The notes: generated by a model not told the origin, from the letters alone. A DNA stretch of 48,377 nucleotides from Microbacterium paludicola (GCF_015235415.1 NZ_JADGLL010000022.1:1-48377), one strand, 5' to 3'. Positions 1 to 8,093 are shown, numbered from the stretch's first letter. Translations and numbers: made by a program.

Positions 1-1848
1 GTTCGTGGTGGGCGTGGCGTCGGTTTCGACTCGCTTCGCTCGCTCAACCCGTTTCGACTCCGCTTCGCTCCGCTCAACGACCGGGGTGGGGGCCGCTTCG
101 CTCCGCTCAACGACCGGGAGTGACTGCGCTTCGATCGGCGCATTGTCGCTGGTTGAGCGACCGAGCGCAGCGAGGGAGTCGAAACCGCCCGGACGACCCT
201 CCGCCCCGACCGCCACCCTTCGGGTCGCCAGGGCGAGGGTCTCCGGCTCGTGGGTCGCCAGCACCACCGTCGCGCGGGAGGCGCGGGCCCGGACCGCGGC
301 GCGGACGCGCTCGGCGGAGGCGGCGTCGAGATGTGCGGTCGGCTCGTCCAGCACCAGCAGCGTCCCGCCGAGGTCGACCCGCGCGAGCGCCCGTGCCACG
401 GCCAGGCGCCGCAGCTCTCCGGGGCTCAGCTCGGCGATGCGGGAATCGGCGACGTGCGCGAGGCCCAGCTCGGCAAGCGCGGTGACCGGATCCGGCGCGC
501 CGAACAGCGCGAGCTCCTCGCGAGGGGTGTCCGTGAACCCGCGCGGTGCCTGCGGGGCGTACGCGACGCGATCCGGGTCCGTCCCCTCGATGGATCCGGA
601 CACCTCCGCATCGGCCGGGAGGGTGCCGGCGAGCGCGGCGAGCAGCGTCGACTTGCCCGCGCCGCTGGGGCCCGTGATCGCGGTCATCCCCTCGAGACGC
701 GCGTCGACGCCGACGAGCGTCGGGGTCTCGCGATCGGCGTACCGGACCGTGAGGCCACGCACCGAGACAAGGAGATCTCCGCGAGACGAGGAGGATTCGG
801 CGGCATTCCTCCTCGCCTCGGGCACTTCTCCGCGTCCCAGGATCGCCCGCAGGCGCTCGAGCGCCGAGAGGCCGTTCTGCGACGAGTGGAACGCGGTGCC
901 CACATCGCGCAGCACCGCGTAGCACTCGGGCGCGAGGATGAGCACGAGCAGCGCCGCCTCCAGGCCGACCGTGCCGTGCATCAGGCGCAGGCCCAGGACG
1001 ACCGCGACGAGCGCGACCGAGATCGTCGCGATCAGCTCGAGCGCGAGCGCGGAGAGGAACGCCCAGCGCAGCGTCTCCTGCGTGCGGGTGCGGTAGCCGT
1101 GCTGGATGTCGTCGAGCGCGCGGGACTGCTCGGCCACACGGCCGAGGCCCACGAGCACGGGAAGGCCGCGCGCGAGCTCGGTGAGGTGGTCGGCGAGCCG
1201 GGCAAGCGCCCGGAGGGCCTCGTCGGTGCGGGCCTGCGTGTGTCGCCCGATCAGCACCATGAAGAAGGGGATGAGGGGAACGGTCACCACGATGATCGCG
1301 GCGCTCAGCCAGTCGGCGCCGAGGATGCGCAGGCCAACGATCGCCGGCACGACCACTGCCGCGATCATGGCGGGAAGGCTGCGCACGTAGTAGTCGTCGA
1401 GGTCCTCGAGCCCGTCCGTGGCGAGCACCGCGATCCCGCCCTCGCGCTCGCCGGGGTCGCCGTCGGCGATCCTGCGCCACAGGTCGCGGCGCAGCGTGCG
1501 CTTGACGGCGATCGCGACCCGATGCGCGACGACGTCCGTCGCCCATCCCGATCCGGCTCGCAGCAGCGCCCCGGTCGCGCCGAGCAGCAGGATGCCGCCC
1601 GCGTCGACCTCGCCCCGCTGCAGCCCCGCGATGCCGGCGGCGACGGCGCCCGCGACGAGGACGAGACCCAGGGCGCGCAGGGCCGCGAGCAGCCCGAGGC
1701 CCAGCACCGCGACCGGCCGCACCGGGCCGAGCTCGGGCCGCCGGGCGGGCGGCTTCGGGCGCGCGGCCTCGATCTCCCAGGGGTCGTTGGACACCGCGTC
1801 GGACACCGTGTCGGACACCGAGGCCGCGGGGCCTGCCTGCGGGATCAC
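1..1848 (-). CDS. cydD: Thiol/heme ABC exporter CydD, 3' end beyond window
   Basis: ABC transporter subunit with a fused membrane domain (about residues 40-320) and ATPase domain (about 362-545). It belongs to the CydDC system, which exports reduced thiols (glutathione or cysteine type, heme-linked) and is needed to assemble cytochrome bd. Walker A GPSGAGKS lies at 393-400, a C-loop variant LSPGE precedes Walker B LLVLDEPTAHLD (D501, E502), and the H-loop His is H533. The GTG start at 1848 overlaps the cydB stop as GTGA. No stop occurs before the left edge: after the ATPase domain the frame continues about 60 codons through GTTGAGC-type repeats (VVERSEAES-like peptide). It is therefore either a repeat-encoded tail or the linker of a CydDC fusion. 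A palindromic element lies in the TMD-NBD linker (about residues 339-360). Calling it CydD rather than CydC rests on its position after cydB. Confidence 0.85.
   Translation of the reverse strand, partial: MIPQAGPAASVSDTVSDAVSNDPWEIEAARPKPPARRPELGPVRPVAVLGLGLLAALRALGLVLVAGAVAAGIAGLQRGEVDAGGILLLGATGALLRAGSGWATDVVAHRVAIAVKRTLRRDLWRRIADGDPGEREGGIAVLATDGLEDLDDYYVRSLPAMIAAVVVPAIVGLRILGADWLSAAIIVVTVPLIPFFMVLIGRHTQARTDEALRALARLADHLTELARGLPVLVGLGRVAEQSRALDDIQHGYRTRTQETLRWAFLSALALELIATISVALVAVVLGLRLMHGTVGLEAALLVLILAPECYAVLRDVGTAFHSSQNGLSALERLRAILGRGEVPEARRNAAESSSSRGDLLVSVRGLTVRYADRETPTLVGVDARLEGMTAITGPSGAGKSTLLAALAGTLPADAEVSGSIEGTDPDRVAYAPQAPRGFTDTPREELALFGAPDPVTALAELGLAHVADSRIAELSPGELRRLAVARALARVDLGGTLLVLDEPTAHLDAASAERVRAAVRARASRATVVLATHEPETLALATRRVAVGAEGRPGGFDSLAALGRSTSDNAPIEAQSLPVVERSEAAPTPVVERSEAESKRVERAKRVETDATPTTN
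22..118. repeat. Three GTTGAGC-type repeat units, in tandem
   Basis: Three near-identical units run in the minus orientation at about 22-50, 51-82 and 93-118. Each has the pattern TTTCGACTC-CGCTTCGCTCCGCTCAAC-GACC or a shortened form of it. They lie inside the open frame at the 3' end of cydD and encode VVERSEAES/RVERAKRVE-like peptides. Related single units occur at 151-186, 12121-12158 and 30017-30054. Confidence 0.8.
151..186 (+). repeat. GTTGAGC-type repeat, opposite orientation
   Basis: The unit begins GGTTGAGCGACCGAGCGCAG and ends GTCGAAACC. It faces the three units at 22-118, so the cluster forms an inverted arrangement able to fold. It is inside the open frame of cydD. Confidence 0.8.
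771..834. repeat. Palindromic element, copy A (inside cydD)
   Basis: Imperfect palindrome: the left arm GGAGATCTCCGCGAGACGAG continues with GAGGATTC, and the right arm GGCATTCCTCCTCGCCTCGG continues to CTTCTCCGCG. It resembles the elements at 24971-25030 and 31723-31790. Here it lies in frame in cydD and encodes the linker between the membrane and ATPase domains (Ser/Arg-rich peptide ARRNAAESSSSRGDLL). Confidence 0.65.
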
Positions 1849-2882
1849 TTGGCGCGCAGGATCGCGGGAACGAAGCTGTGCGCCTCGGGGATCGCGCCGG
1901 GGCCGACGCGCTTGCGGAACACCCAGTACGACCACGCCTGATAGGCGATGACGATCGGCAGGCCGATCGCCGCGACGACCGTCATCACTCCCAGCGTGTA
2001 GGGGCTGTTGGAGGCGTTCGCGACCGTGAGGCCGTGGGCCGGGTCGAGCGTGGAGGGAAGCACGTACGGGAACATCCCGGCGAAGATCGATCCCGCGCCG
2101 AACACCATAAACGCGGCGTATCCCGTGAACGCGAAGCCCTCGCGCCGGGCGCGGGCGTTCCACCAGCCGAACGCCGCGGCCGCGACGGCGAGCACGACCA
2201 AGGCCCACGACAGGATGTTCCCGCCGTGCTGGAACTGCACCCACAACGCCCACACCGCGGCGGGCAGAAGCCCGAGCGGACCCCACGTCGCCGCGAAGTC
2301 GCCGGCGCGCTCCCGCACCGGGCCGTCGCTCTTGAGCGCGAGGAAGGTCGCGCCGTGGGTGAGCGCGAACCCGACGAGCGCGAGCCCGCCGATCACCGCG
2401 GGGAGCGTCAGCCAGACGAACGGATGCCCGACGCGGTCGCCGTGCTCGTCGAGCGGCAGGCCCGTCGACGTGATCGCGAGCGCGGCACCGATGCAGAACG
2501 CGACGACCGCGGATCCGATGCCGAGCGCCCAGGTCCAGAACCGCGCCCAGCGCGGGTCGGCCACCTTGCCGCGGTACTCGATGCTGACGGCGCGCAGGAT
2601 GAGCCCGAGCAGCGTGATCGTGAGCGGCACGTAGAGCGCGGAGAACAGCGACGCGTACCACATGGGGAACGCCGCGAACATGGCGGCGCCGGCCGTGATG
2701 AGCCACACCTCGTTGCCGTCCCACACCGGGCCGATCGTGTTCAGCATGACCCGGCGGTCCTTGTCGTCCTTCGCGCGGAAGATCATGTGCATCCCGACGC
2801 CCAGGTCGAAGCCCTCGAGCACGAGGAAGCCGACCCAGAGCAGGCCGATCGCGATGAACCAGACGATTGCCAGAGGTTCCAT
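1845..2882 (-). CDS. cydB: Cytochrome bd oxidase subunit II (CydB)
   Basis: Subunit II of the cytochrome bd quinol:O2 oxidoreductase in the cytoplasmic membrane; it pairs with CydA. The 345-residue product starts MEPLAIVWFIAIGLLWVGF and carries the family hallmark LEGFDLGVGMH near residue 20 and GPVWDGNEVWLITAGAAMFA near residue 50. Eight to nine hydrophobic segments follow. The ATG at 2882 was preferred over longer upstream frames because it places the conserved N-terminal helix first, with GGAGAG-type RBS bases just upstream. It lies 19 nt after cydA, and its stop overlaps the cydD start, so cydABD is one transcription unit. Confidence 0.96.
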   Translation of the reverse strand: MEPLAIVWFIAIGLLWVGFLVLEGFDLGVGMHMIFRAKDDKDRRVMLNTIGPVWDGNEVWLITAGAAMFAAFPMWYASLFSALYVPLTITLLGLILRAVSIEYRGKVADPRWARFWTWALGIGSAVVAFCIGAALAITSTGLPLDEHGDRVGHPFVWLTLPAVIGGLALVGFALTHGATFLALKSDGPVRERAGDFAATWGPLGLLPAAVWALWVQFQHGGNILSWALVVLAVAAAAFGWWNARARREGFAFTGYAAFMVFGAGSIFAGMFPYVLPSTLDPAHGLTVANASNSPYTLGVMTVVAAIGLPIVIAYQAWSYWVFRKRVGPGAIPEAHSFVPAILRAK

Positions 2883-2901
2883 TTCCGACTCTCCTTCGCG
2901 A

Positions 2902-4539
2902 TCAGTAGGCGAACGACAGGACGTCGTTCTTCTTGTCGCCATCGGAAGCCGGAGGCTGCCGATCATCAGACCTGTCGTCGTCCGGATGCTCATCCGGTCC
3001 GCGGTCGGTCCGCTCGATCCCGTGCTCCATGTCGGGCATCGCCCCGGCGACGCCGCCGCGCGTGTACTTGACCATCAGGCCGATCAGCACGACGAGCAGG
3101 ATGCCGTACACCGCGGTCAGCGAGATCACCGAGAAGAGCAGCTCGCCCACGGTGGTGCCCGGCGAGACCGCCGCGGCGGTGAACATGAACACCGCGTCGC
3201 CGGTCCCCCAGTAGTCGGGGTTCGGGGCGACGACGAACGGCTGCCGGCCGAGCTCGGTGAAGATCCAGCCGGCGATGTTCGCGGCGAACGGGGCGAGGAT
3301 GCCCAGCAGCGCGAGCCGCATGATCCACTTCGAGGCGGGGACCGTGCCCTTGCGGGTCAGCCAGAGCGCCACCACCGCCGCGCCGGCCGGGATCGCGCCC
3401 AGCCCGATCATCAGCCGGAAGCCCCAGTACGTCACCCACATCAGCGGCACGTACTCGATGTCGCGGCCGGCCTGGTCGCCGAGCCGCGGGTCGTCGGGAA
3501 GCTGAGCGCCGAAGTTCTCGACGTACTGCGGCTCGAGGTCCTGGATGCCGGGCATCTCGGCCCCGAAGTCTCCCTTGGCGAGCCAGCCCAGCACGCCGGG
3601 CACCTCGATCAGGGTCTGCACGTCTGCGCAGTCGACGGCTCCCGGGTCGCCGATCGAGAGAACGGAGAAGGATGAGCCGGTGTGGCACGCCGCCTCCGCG
3701 GCCGCCATCTTCATCGGCTGCTGCTCGTACATGAGCTTGCCCTGGATGTCGCCCGTGATGGCGACCGCCCCGAAGCCGACGATCGCGACGAGCGCGCCGA
3801 TCCGGAGCGAGCGCAGCCACACGCCATGGTCCTTCTCGTCGCGCCCGGCGATGTCCGGATGCGATCCGACGACGACGCGGCCATCCTTGCCCACCGTGTC
3901 GATGCCGTCGTGGCGACGGCGCCACAGGTGGTACCAGGCGATGCCGAGCAGGAACATCCCGCCGACCATCAGCGCCCCGGCGATCACGTGGGCGAACGCG
4001 GCGATCGCGGTGTTGTTGCCGAGCACCGCCCAGATGTCGGTCATGACGGGGCGGCCGTCGGCGTCGAGCTCGACGCCGACCGGATGCTGCATCCACGAGT
4101 TCGCGACGATGATGAAGTACGCCGAGAACCAGGATCCGGTGACGGCGAGCCAGAGCGCCGCGAGGTGCACGCCCTTGCGCAGGCGCCCCCAGCCGAAGAT
4201 CCAGACGCCGAGGAAGGTCGACTCGGCGAAGAACGCGAGCAGGCCCTCCATGGCGAGCGGGGCGCCGAACACGTCGCCGACGAAGCGCGAGTACTCGCTC
4301 CAGGCCATCCCGAACTGGAACTCCTGCACGAGGCCGGTGGCCACGCCGAGGATGAAGTTGATCAGGTACAGCTTTCCCCAGAACTTGGTCATCCGGAGCC
4401 AGCGCTCGTCGCCCGTGCGCACCCAGGCCGTCTGCATGAGCGCGACCCCGACGCCGAGGCCGAGGGTGAGGGGAACCAAGAGGAAGTGATAGACGGTGGT
4501 GATGCCGAACTGCCAGCGGGCGATGTCGAGCGGATCCAC
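2902..4539 (-). CDS. cydA: Cytochrome bd oxidase subunit I (CydA)
   Basis: Heme-binding subunit I (hemes b558, b595, d) of the quinol oxidase that reduces O2 at low oxygen tension. The 545-residue protein begins with GTG (4539) and reads MDPLDIARWQFGITTVYHFLLV, in which the His of VYHFLLVPLTLG fits the b595 ligand region. It also contains GRQPFVVAPNP and YVPLMWVTYWGFRLMIGLG. The Q-loop region is present (KMAAAEAACHTG). The C-terminal about 45 residues are charged and low in complexity. An AGGAAGG sequence precedes the start. It is first in the cyd operon and divergent from the BlaI-type repressor. Confidence 0.96.
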   Translation of the reverse strand: MDPLDIARWQFGITTVYHFLLVPLTLGLGVGVALMQTAWVRTGDERWLRMTKFWGKLYLINFILGVATGLVQEFQFGMAWSEYSRFVGDVFGAPLAMEGLLAFFAESTFLGVWIFGWGRLRKGVHLAALWLAVTGSWFSAYFIIVANSWMQHPVGVELDADGRPVMTDIWAVLGNNTAIAAFAHVIAGALMVGGMFLLGIAWYHLWRRRHDGIDTVGKDGRVVVGSHPDIAGRDEKDHGVWLRSLRIGALVAIVGFGAVAITGDIQGKLMYEQQPMKMAAAEAACHTGSSFSVLSIGDPGAVDCADVQTLIEVPGVLGWLAKGDFGAEMPGIQDLEPQYVENFGAQLPDDPRLGDQAGRDIEYVPLMWVTYWGFRLMIGLGAIPAGAAVVALWLTRKGTVPASKWIMRLALLGILAPFAANIAGWIFTELGRQPFVVAPNPDYWGTGDAVFMFTAAAVSPGTTVGELLFSVISLTAVYGILLVVLIGLMVKYTRGGVAGAMPDMEHGIERTDRGPDEHPDDDRSDDRQPPASDGDKKNDVLSFAY

Positions 4540-4607
4540 GGGGGCCTTCCTGTCACGAGGACCTCGGCTGAATGGGGGGAGAGCAGTGAGGTCCCGGCCT
4601 GTTGCCG

Positions 4608-4719
4608 AAGCTACTCCGGCGAAGCGATTCTACAAACCGTAGAAGTAGTTCTACAGGTGGTCGAATCAGTTCGTCTCGATGTCGAACTAGTTCTACGCCG
4701 CAGCGAAGTCGCGTACCCT
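4608..4719. promoter_or_regulatory. Shared cydA/blaI control region with TTCTAC operator array
   Basis: Half-site TTCTAC occurs at 4628-4633, 4649-4654 and 4691-4696, and its reverse GTAGAA at 4639-4644. These form two overlapping perfect inverted repeats: TTCTAC-N5-GTAGAA (4628-4644) and GTAGAA-N4-TTCTAC (4639-4654). A third element, GAACTAGTTC, is a perfect palindrome at 4684-4693. For the repressor gene, TACCCT (4714-4719) fits a -10 box with TTCTAC (4691-4696) at exactly 17-bp -35 spacing. For cydA, TTTGTA (4631-4636, minus) and TAGCTT (4608-4613, minus) are also 17 bp apart. Both putative promoters therefore overlap operator sites. BlaI-family operators are known TACA/TGTA dyads, so binding by the adjacent BlaI-type protein is a reasonable inference. 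Confidence 0.7.
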
Positions 4720-4752
4720 GGGAGAGGACTCGAACGGCGGGTGGAGGTGCGG

Positions 4753-5115
4753 ATGAGCAGTCTGGGTGAACTCGAGCGCTCCGTCATGGACGTCCTCTGG
4801 GACAGCGACGAGGCCGCGCTCACCGCGTACGACGTGCAGGAGCACCTCGAGCGCGAGCAGGGCCGGCAGCTGGCGGCGACCACGCTGCTGACCGTGCTGT
4901 CGCGCCTCGAGAAGAAGGGCTTCGTCGCCTCCGACCGCTCGGCCCGCCCGCACCGCTACCGCGCCACCGCCAGTCGCGTCGACCACGTGGCCGAGCTGAT
5001 GCACGAGGTGCTCGGCGACGCCGGCGACCGCAGCGCTGTGCTCGCGCGCTTCGTCGGCGGGGTCACGCCCGAGGACGCCGACGTGCTGCGGCGCCTCCTC
5101 GCCGGCGCAGCCTGA
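4753..5115 (+). CDS. blaI: BlaI/MecI/CopY-family repressor
   Basis: A 120-residue winged-helix DNA-binding repressor. The N-terminal three quarters (GELERSVMDVLWDSDEAALT, then TTLLTVLSRLEKKGFVASDR) match the family's helix-turn-helix and wing; the C-terminal helices (ELMHEVLG to DADVLRRLLAG) form the dimerisation part. In related systems proteolysis by a partner M56 protease relieves repression. The ATG at 4753 has GGAGG at 4743-4747. It lies 4 nt before the M56 gene and diverges from cydABD, with candidate operators between. It probably controls itself; control of the bd oxidase is an inference from the site layout. No beta-lactamase gene is present. Confidence 0.92.
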   Translation: MSSLGELERSVMDVLWDSDEAALTAYDVQEHLEREQGRQLAATTLLTVLSRLEKKGFVASDRSARPHRYRATASRVDHVAELMHEVLGDAGDRSAVLARFVGGVTPEDADVLRRLLAGAA

Positions 5116-5119
5116 TGGC

Positions 5120-5962
5120 ATGACGGCAGGTCTCGGGCGCCGGCCCCTCGTCGGCGGAGACGTCGTGCCGGCGGCCTTCGAGATCGACGCCGTGCTGCTG
5201 ATCGCGCTGCTCGCAGCGACGATCGCCGTCCTGCTCGCCTGGCCCGTCCCGATCCTGCTCTCGCGCGCCGCGTGGCCCGCCCGGGCGCCGGGCTGGGCGC
5301 TGCTGCTGTGGCAGGTGATCGCCCTCGCCGGTGGCCTGTCGATGATCGGCGCGCTGCTGTTCCTCGGCGGGGCGCTGCTGCCCTGGGACTGGGCCGCGTA
5401 CATCCTGCCCGCCGCGCTCGCCGCGTACCTGCTCGTGCACCTCGTGATCACCGTCGTGCAGTTCGAGCGCCAGCGCCGTCGCCACCTCGCGCTGCTGAAC
5501 ATGCTGTCGGCGCCGCATCCCACGCAGGCGCGCACGCGCGTGCTGGATGACGCGGCCCCCGTCGCGTACTGCCTTCCGCGCGGGATCGGATCCGTCACCG
5601 TGCTCTCGCAGGGGCTGCTCGACGGGCTGGATCAGGACGAGCTCGCCGCCGTCATCGCCCACGAGCGGGCGCACGTCGAACAGCGTCACGAGGTGCTGCT
5701 CGTCGCGTTCAAGGCGTGGCGCGACGCGCTGCCCTGGTTCCCGATCGCCGCCCGCGCCGAGAGCGAGGTCGCCGCGCTCGTGGAGATGCGCGCCGACGAC
5801 AGCGCGCGCCGCTCGCTGCGCTGGACGGGAGTGGATCCGGATGCGGTGCTCGCGCGCGCCATCCTGCGGGTGGCGGGGCCCACCGGGCCCGCGGAGCACG
5901 CCTCGTCCCGCCGAGATCGCCACCGCGACCGGTTCCTGCGCCTCGGAAGGCGCGCGGGCTGA
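5120..5962 (+). CDS. M56-family membrane metalloprotease (BlaR-like, short form)
   Basis: A 280-residue membrane protein with three N-terminal hydrophobic segments (about residues 23-46, 58-83, 93-115), then a zinc protease domain with HERAH at 181-185 and a downstream acidic ligand in VEMRADDSA (E222). In this family the protease cleaves its BlaI partner. It lacks the C-terminal penicillin-binding sensor of BlaR1, so it is unlikely to sense beta-lactams that way. A GTG at 5165 could be the real start: it puts the first helix near the N terminus. The last 25 residues are Arg-rich. The gene is co-transcribed with the BlaI-type repressor. Confidence 0.88.
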   Translation: MTAGLGRRPLVGGDVVPAAFEIDAVLLIALLAATIAVLLAWPVPILLSRAAWPARAPGWALLLWQVIALAGGLSMIGALLFLGGALLPWDWAAYILPAALAAYLLVHLVITVVQFERQRRRHLALLNMLSAPHPTQARTRVLDDAAPVAYCLPRGIGSVTVLSQGLLDGLDQDELAAVIAHERAHVEQRHEVLLVAFKAWRDALPWFPIAARAESEVAALVEMRADDSARRSLRWTGVDPDAVLARAILRVAGPTGPAEHASSRRDRHRDRFLRLGRRAG

Positions 5963-6014
5963 GCCGGTGAGGCCGGGCGCCATGCGCGCGACCTGCGGAT
6001 AGGGTGGCGTGACG

Positions 6015-7397
6015 ATGGGGATCTCGCGACGCACCTTCTTCGTCGGCGCCGGCGCCGGTGCCGTCGCCGTCCTGCTCGCATCCTGCACGGGCGAGACGCC
6101 CGCGCCGCCGCCCTCGTCCGCGCCCCCGACGACCGCGCCGACGCCCACGGGCTCCGCCATCCCGACGGCCGCACCGCTTGTGCCGGCGGCGTTCGCGCGC
6201 AGCGCGTGGGCGGCCGACCCGTACGCGCGCGGAGCGGCGAGCTTCACGCCGCACGGCGCGAGCACCGACGATCGCGCGACGCTCGCCGAGCCCGTGGCCG
6301 ACCGCGTGTTCTTCGCCGGTGAGGCGACCTGGCACCAGCCCGGCACGCTGTCGGCGGCCCTGCGCTCGGGCGAGCGCGTGGCCGACGACGTGCGGGCGGC
6401 CGCCTCGGAGGGCGAGCGCATCGCCGTGGTCGGGGCGGGCCTCGCGGGCGCGGTCGCCGCGCGCCGTCTTGTGCAGTCCGGGTTCGAGGTGAGCGTGATC
6501 GAGGCGCGCGACCGGGTGGGCGGCCGGCTCCACGCGCTCGCCGACGACTCCTGGCCCGTGCCCCCGCAGCTCGGCGGATGGCTGCTCACCGACGAGGACG
6601 GCGAGCTCGCGTCGAGGCTCGCGGCGCTCGAGATCGAGACCGAGCCCCTCGAGGGGGAGGCGGCGATGTCGGGCGACGGAGAGGTGGACGCGCCGCCGGC
6701 GGGTCCTGTCGAGGCCGCGATCGCGTGGGCGCAGCCGCGGGCCGCCGATCCCGCGCTCGCGGAGGCGCTCGTCGAGTCGGGGGCGGATCCCGAGGCGCCG
6801 CCCACCGCCGCCTTCCTGGCGCTGCTCGCCGCGACCACCGGAGCCGATGCGGCTGACCTCTCGAGTTGGTTCCCGCCCGAGCTTCCCGCCCGGGAGCCGA
6901 CCGCGATCACGTCCGACGCCGCGGCCCTGATCGAGTCGCTCGTCCAGGACATCCAGGTCGCGCGCTCGACCACGGTCGTGGGCGTCGTCTACGACGACTC
7001 GGGTGTGAGCCTGCGGCTCGGCACGGGCGAGGCCATCTCCGTCGACCGGGTCGTGCTGACCGTGCCGCTCGGCGTGCTGCAGGACGAGGGGATCGAGTTC
7101 GAGCCGCCGCTGCCGTTCTCGCACCGCGGGGCGATCGCGGCGCTCGGCATGGGCGACATCGAGACCATCTGGCTGCGGTTCGACGAGGACTTCTGGCAGA
7201 CCGACGCCGCGCTCTGGCACGTCGTCGACGGCGACGCCGCCATCCGCACCTGGATCAATCTGAAGCCCGCGACCGGCGAGAACATCCTCGTCGGCCGGAT
7301 CGGCGGGGCCGCGGCACGCGAGTTCGCCGAGCTGTCCGACGAGGATGCGGTGGCGCGGGCGGTCGCGTCACTCGAGCTGTTCCGCCCCCCGGCCTGA
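6015..7397 (+). CDS. Tat lipoprotein flavin amine oxidase, apparently circularly permuted
   Basis: A 461-residue FAD-dependent amine oxidase family protein. The N terminus SRRTFFVG followed by LLASC (Cys24) looks like a Tat signal with a lipobox, predicting an exported lipoprotein; a Pro/Thr-rich spacer follows (28-58). Residues 65-123 (WAADPYARG, RVFFAGEATW, GTLSAALRSGERVA) match the segment that normally ends amine oxidases. Only then comes the Rossmann start IAVVGAGLAGAVAARRL (136-152) and EARDRVGGR (163-171), normally at the N terminus. The protein stops at LELFRPPA, where family members would continue into the W..DPY/FFAGEAT segment. The ATG at 6015 was chosen with AGGGTGG upstream; a GTG at 6009 is possible. 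The last 30 bp overlap the convergent Pr6Pr gene. Substrate unknown. Confidence 0.82.
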   Translation: MGISRRTFFVGAGAGAVAVLLASCTGETPAPPPSSAPPTTAPTPTGSAIPTAAPLVPAAFARSAWAADPYARGAASFTPHGASTDDRATLAEPVADRVFFAGEATWHQPGTLSAALRSGERVADDVRAAASEGERIAVVGAGLAGAVAARRLVQSGFEVSVIEARDRVGGRLHALADDSWPVPPQLGGWLLTDEDGELASRLAALEIETEPLEGEAAMSGDGEVDAPPAGPVEAAIAWAQPRAADPALAEALVESGADPEAPPTAAFLALLAATTGADAADLSSWFPPELPAREPTAITSDAAALIESLVQDIQVARSTTVVGVVYDDSGVSLRLGTGEAISVDRVVLTVPLGVLQDEGIEFEPPLPFSHRGAIAALGMGDIETIWLRFDEDFWQTDAALWHVVDGDAAIRTWINLKPATGENILVGRIGGAAAREFAELSDEDAVARAVASLELFRPPA

Positions 7398-8093
7398 TCC
7401 TGCCGCGGCCCGTCGCCTTCGCCGCGCATGGTGGCGCCGGCTGAGCAGCACGAGCGTCACCGAGACGATCGCGAAGACGCCGAGGGCGGCCCCGCTCGTG
7501 AGCAGGAACTCGGGAGGCCCGCTCACCTGGCGCAGATCGAGGAAGTAGTACGGGTACCAGCCGATCACCGAGCCGCGCCACATCGTCACCGCGCCCCAGA
7601 GCACCGGGTACGTCAGCACGATCGGCACCACCCGCCACGGCGCGGGCCGCCTTCCCGCGGCGAAGGCCCAGTCGACGAGGGCCAGCGCCGGCACCCAGAA
7701 GTGAAGCAGCTGGTCCGACCAGGGCACGTCGATCCGGATGGCGCGTTCGCCCGCCTGCCAGACGAGGAATCCGAACACGATCCCCGCCGTGGTCGTCCAG
7801 CTGAGCGCGATCGTGCGGGCCATCGTCAGCCACGGCGGATCCGTCATCCGGTGCAGCGCGTCGACGCCCGAGATGATCCAGACGCACGCGAACAGGATGT
7901 TCGACTCCATCGTCAGGTAGGCGAGGAAGTTCGCTCCCGCGATCGTGTTGGAGCTCAGCCCCCAGAACAGCCGGTGCACGAGCGCGACCACGCAGATCGC
8001 CGCGATGGTCAGGCGGATCCAGCCGGTGACGGCCGGATGCCACCAGCTGAGTGCGGCCAGGTGCTGCCACCTGCGGGTCGGGCGGGCTATCAC
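7368..8093 (-). CDS. Pr6Pr-family integral membrane protein
   Basis: A 241-residue protein with about six hydrophobic segments and the features ANFLAYLTMESNILFACVWI, GIVFGFLVW, LLHFWVPALALVDWAFA and YPYYFLDL, resembling the bacterial Pr6Pr membrane family, whose function is unknown. The C terminus is an Arg-rich cytoplasmic tail. The GTG start at 8093 is the only in-frame start giving the short basic N terminus before the first helix. It overlaps the amine oxidase gene tail to tail by 30 bp. A truncated paralogue lies at 45550-45996. Confidence 0.75.
   Translation of the reverse strand: MIARPTRRWQHLAALSWWHPAVTGWIRLTIAAICVVALVHRLFWGLSSNTIAGANFLAYLTMESNILFACVWIISGVDALHRMTDPPWLTMARTIALSWTTTAGIVFGFLVWQAGERAIRIDVPWSDQLLHFWVPALALVDWAFAAGRRPAPWRVVPIVLTYPVLWGAVTMWRGSVIGWYPYYFLDLRQVSGPPEFLLTSGAALGVFAIVSVTLVLLSRRHHARRRRRAAAGSGRGAEQLE

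Noticed and set aside
107..1546. Long minus-strand frame beginning inside the cyd ABC gene
   Set aside because: Arg/Pro/Ala-rich composition; the frame one base away carries Walker A, signature and Walker B of CydD.
7368..7397. 30-bp tail-to-tail overlap of amine oxidase and Pr6Pr genes as a sign of misannotation
   Set aside because: Both frames hold convincing protein up to the overlap; short convergent overlaps are common in compact genomes, although the overlap fits the amine oxidase having lost or moved its C-terminal segment.
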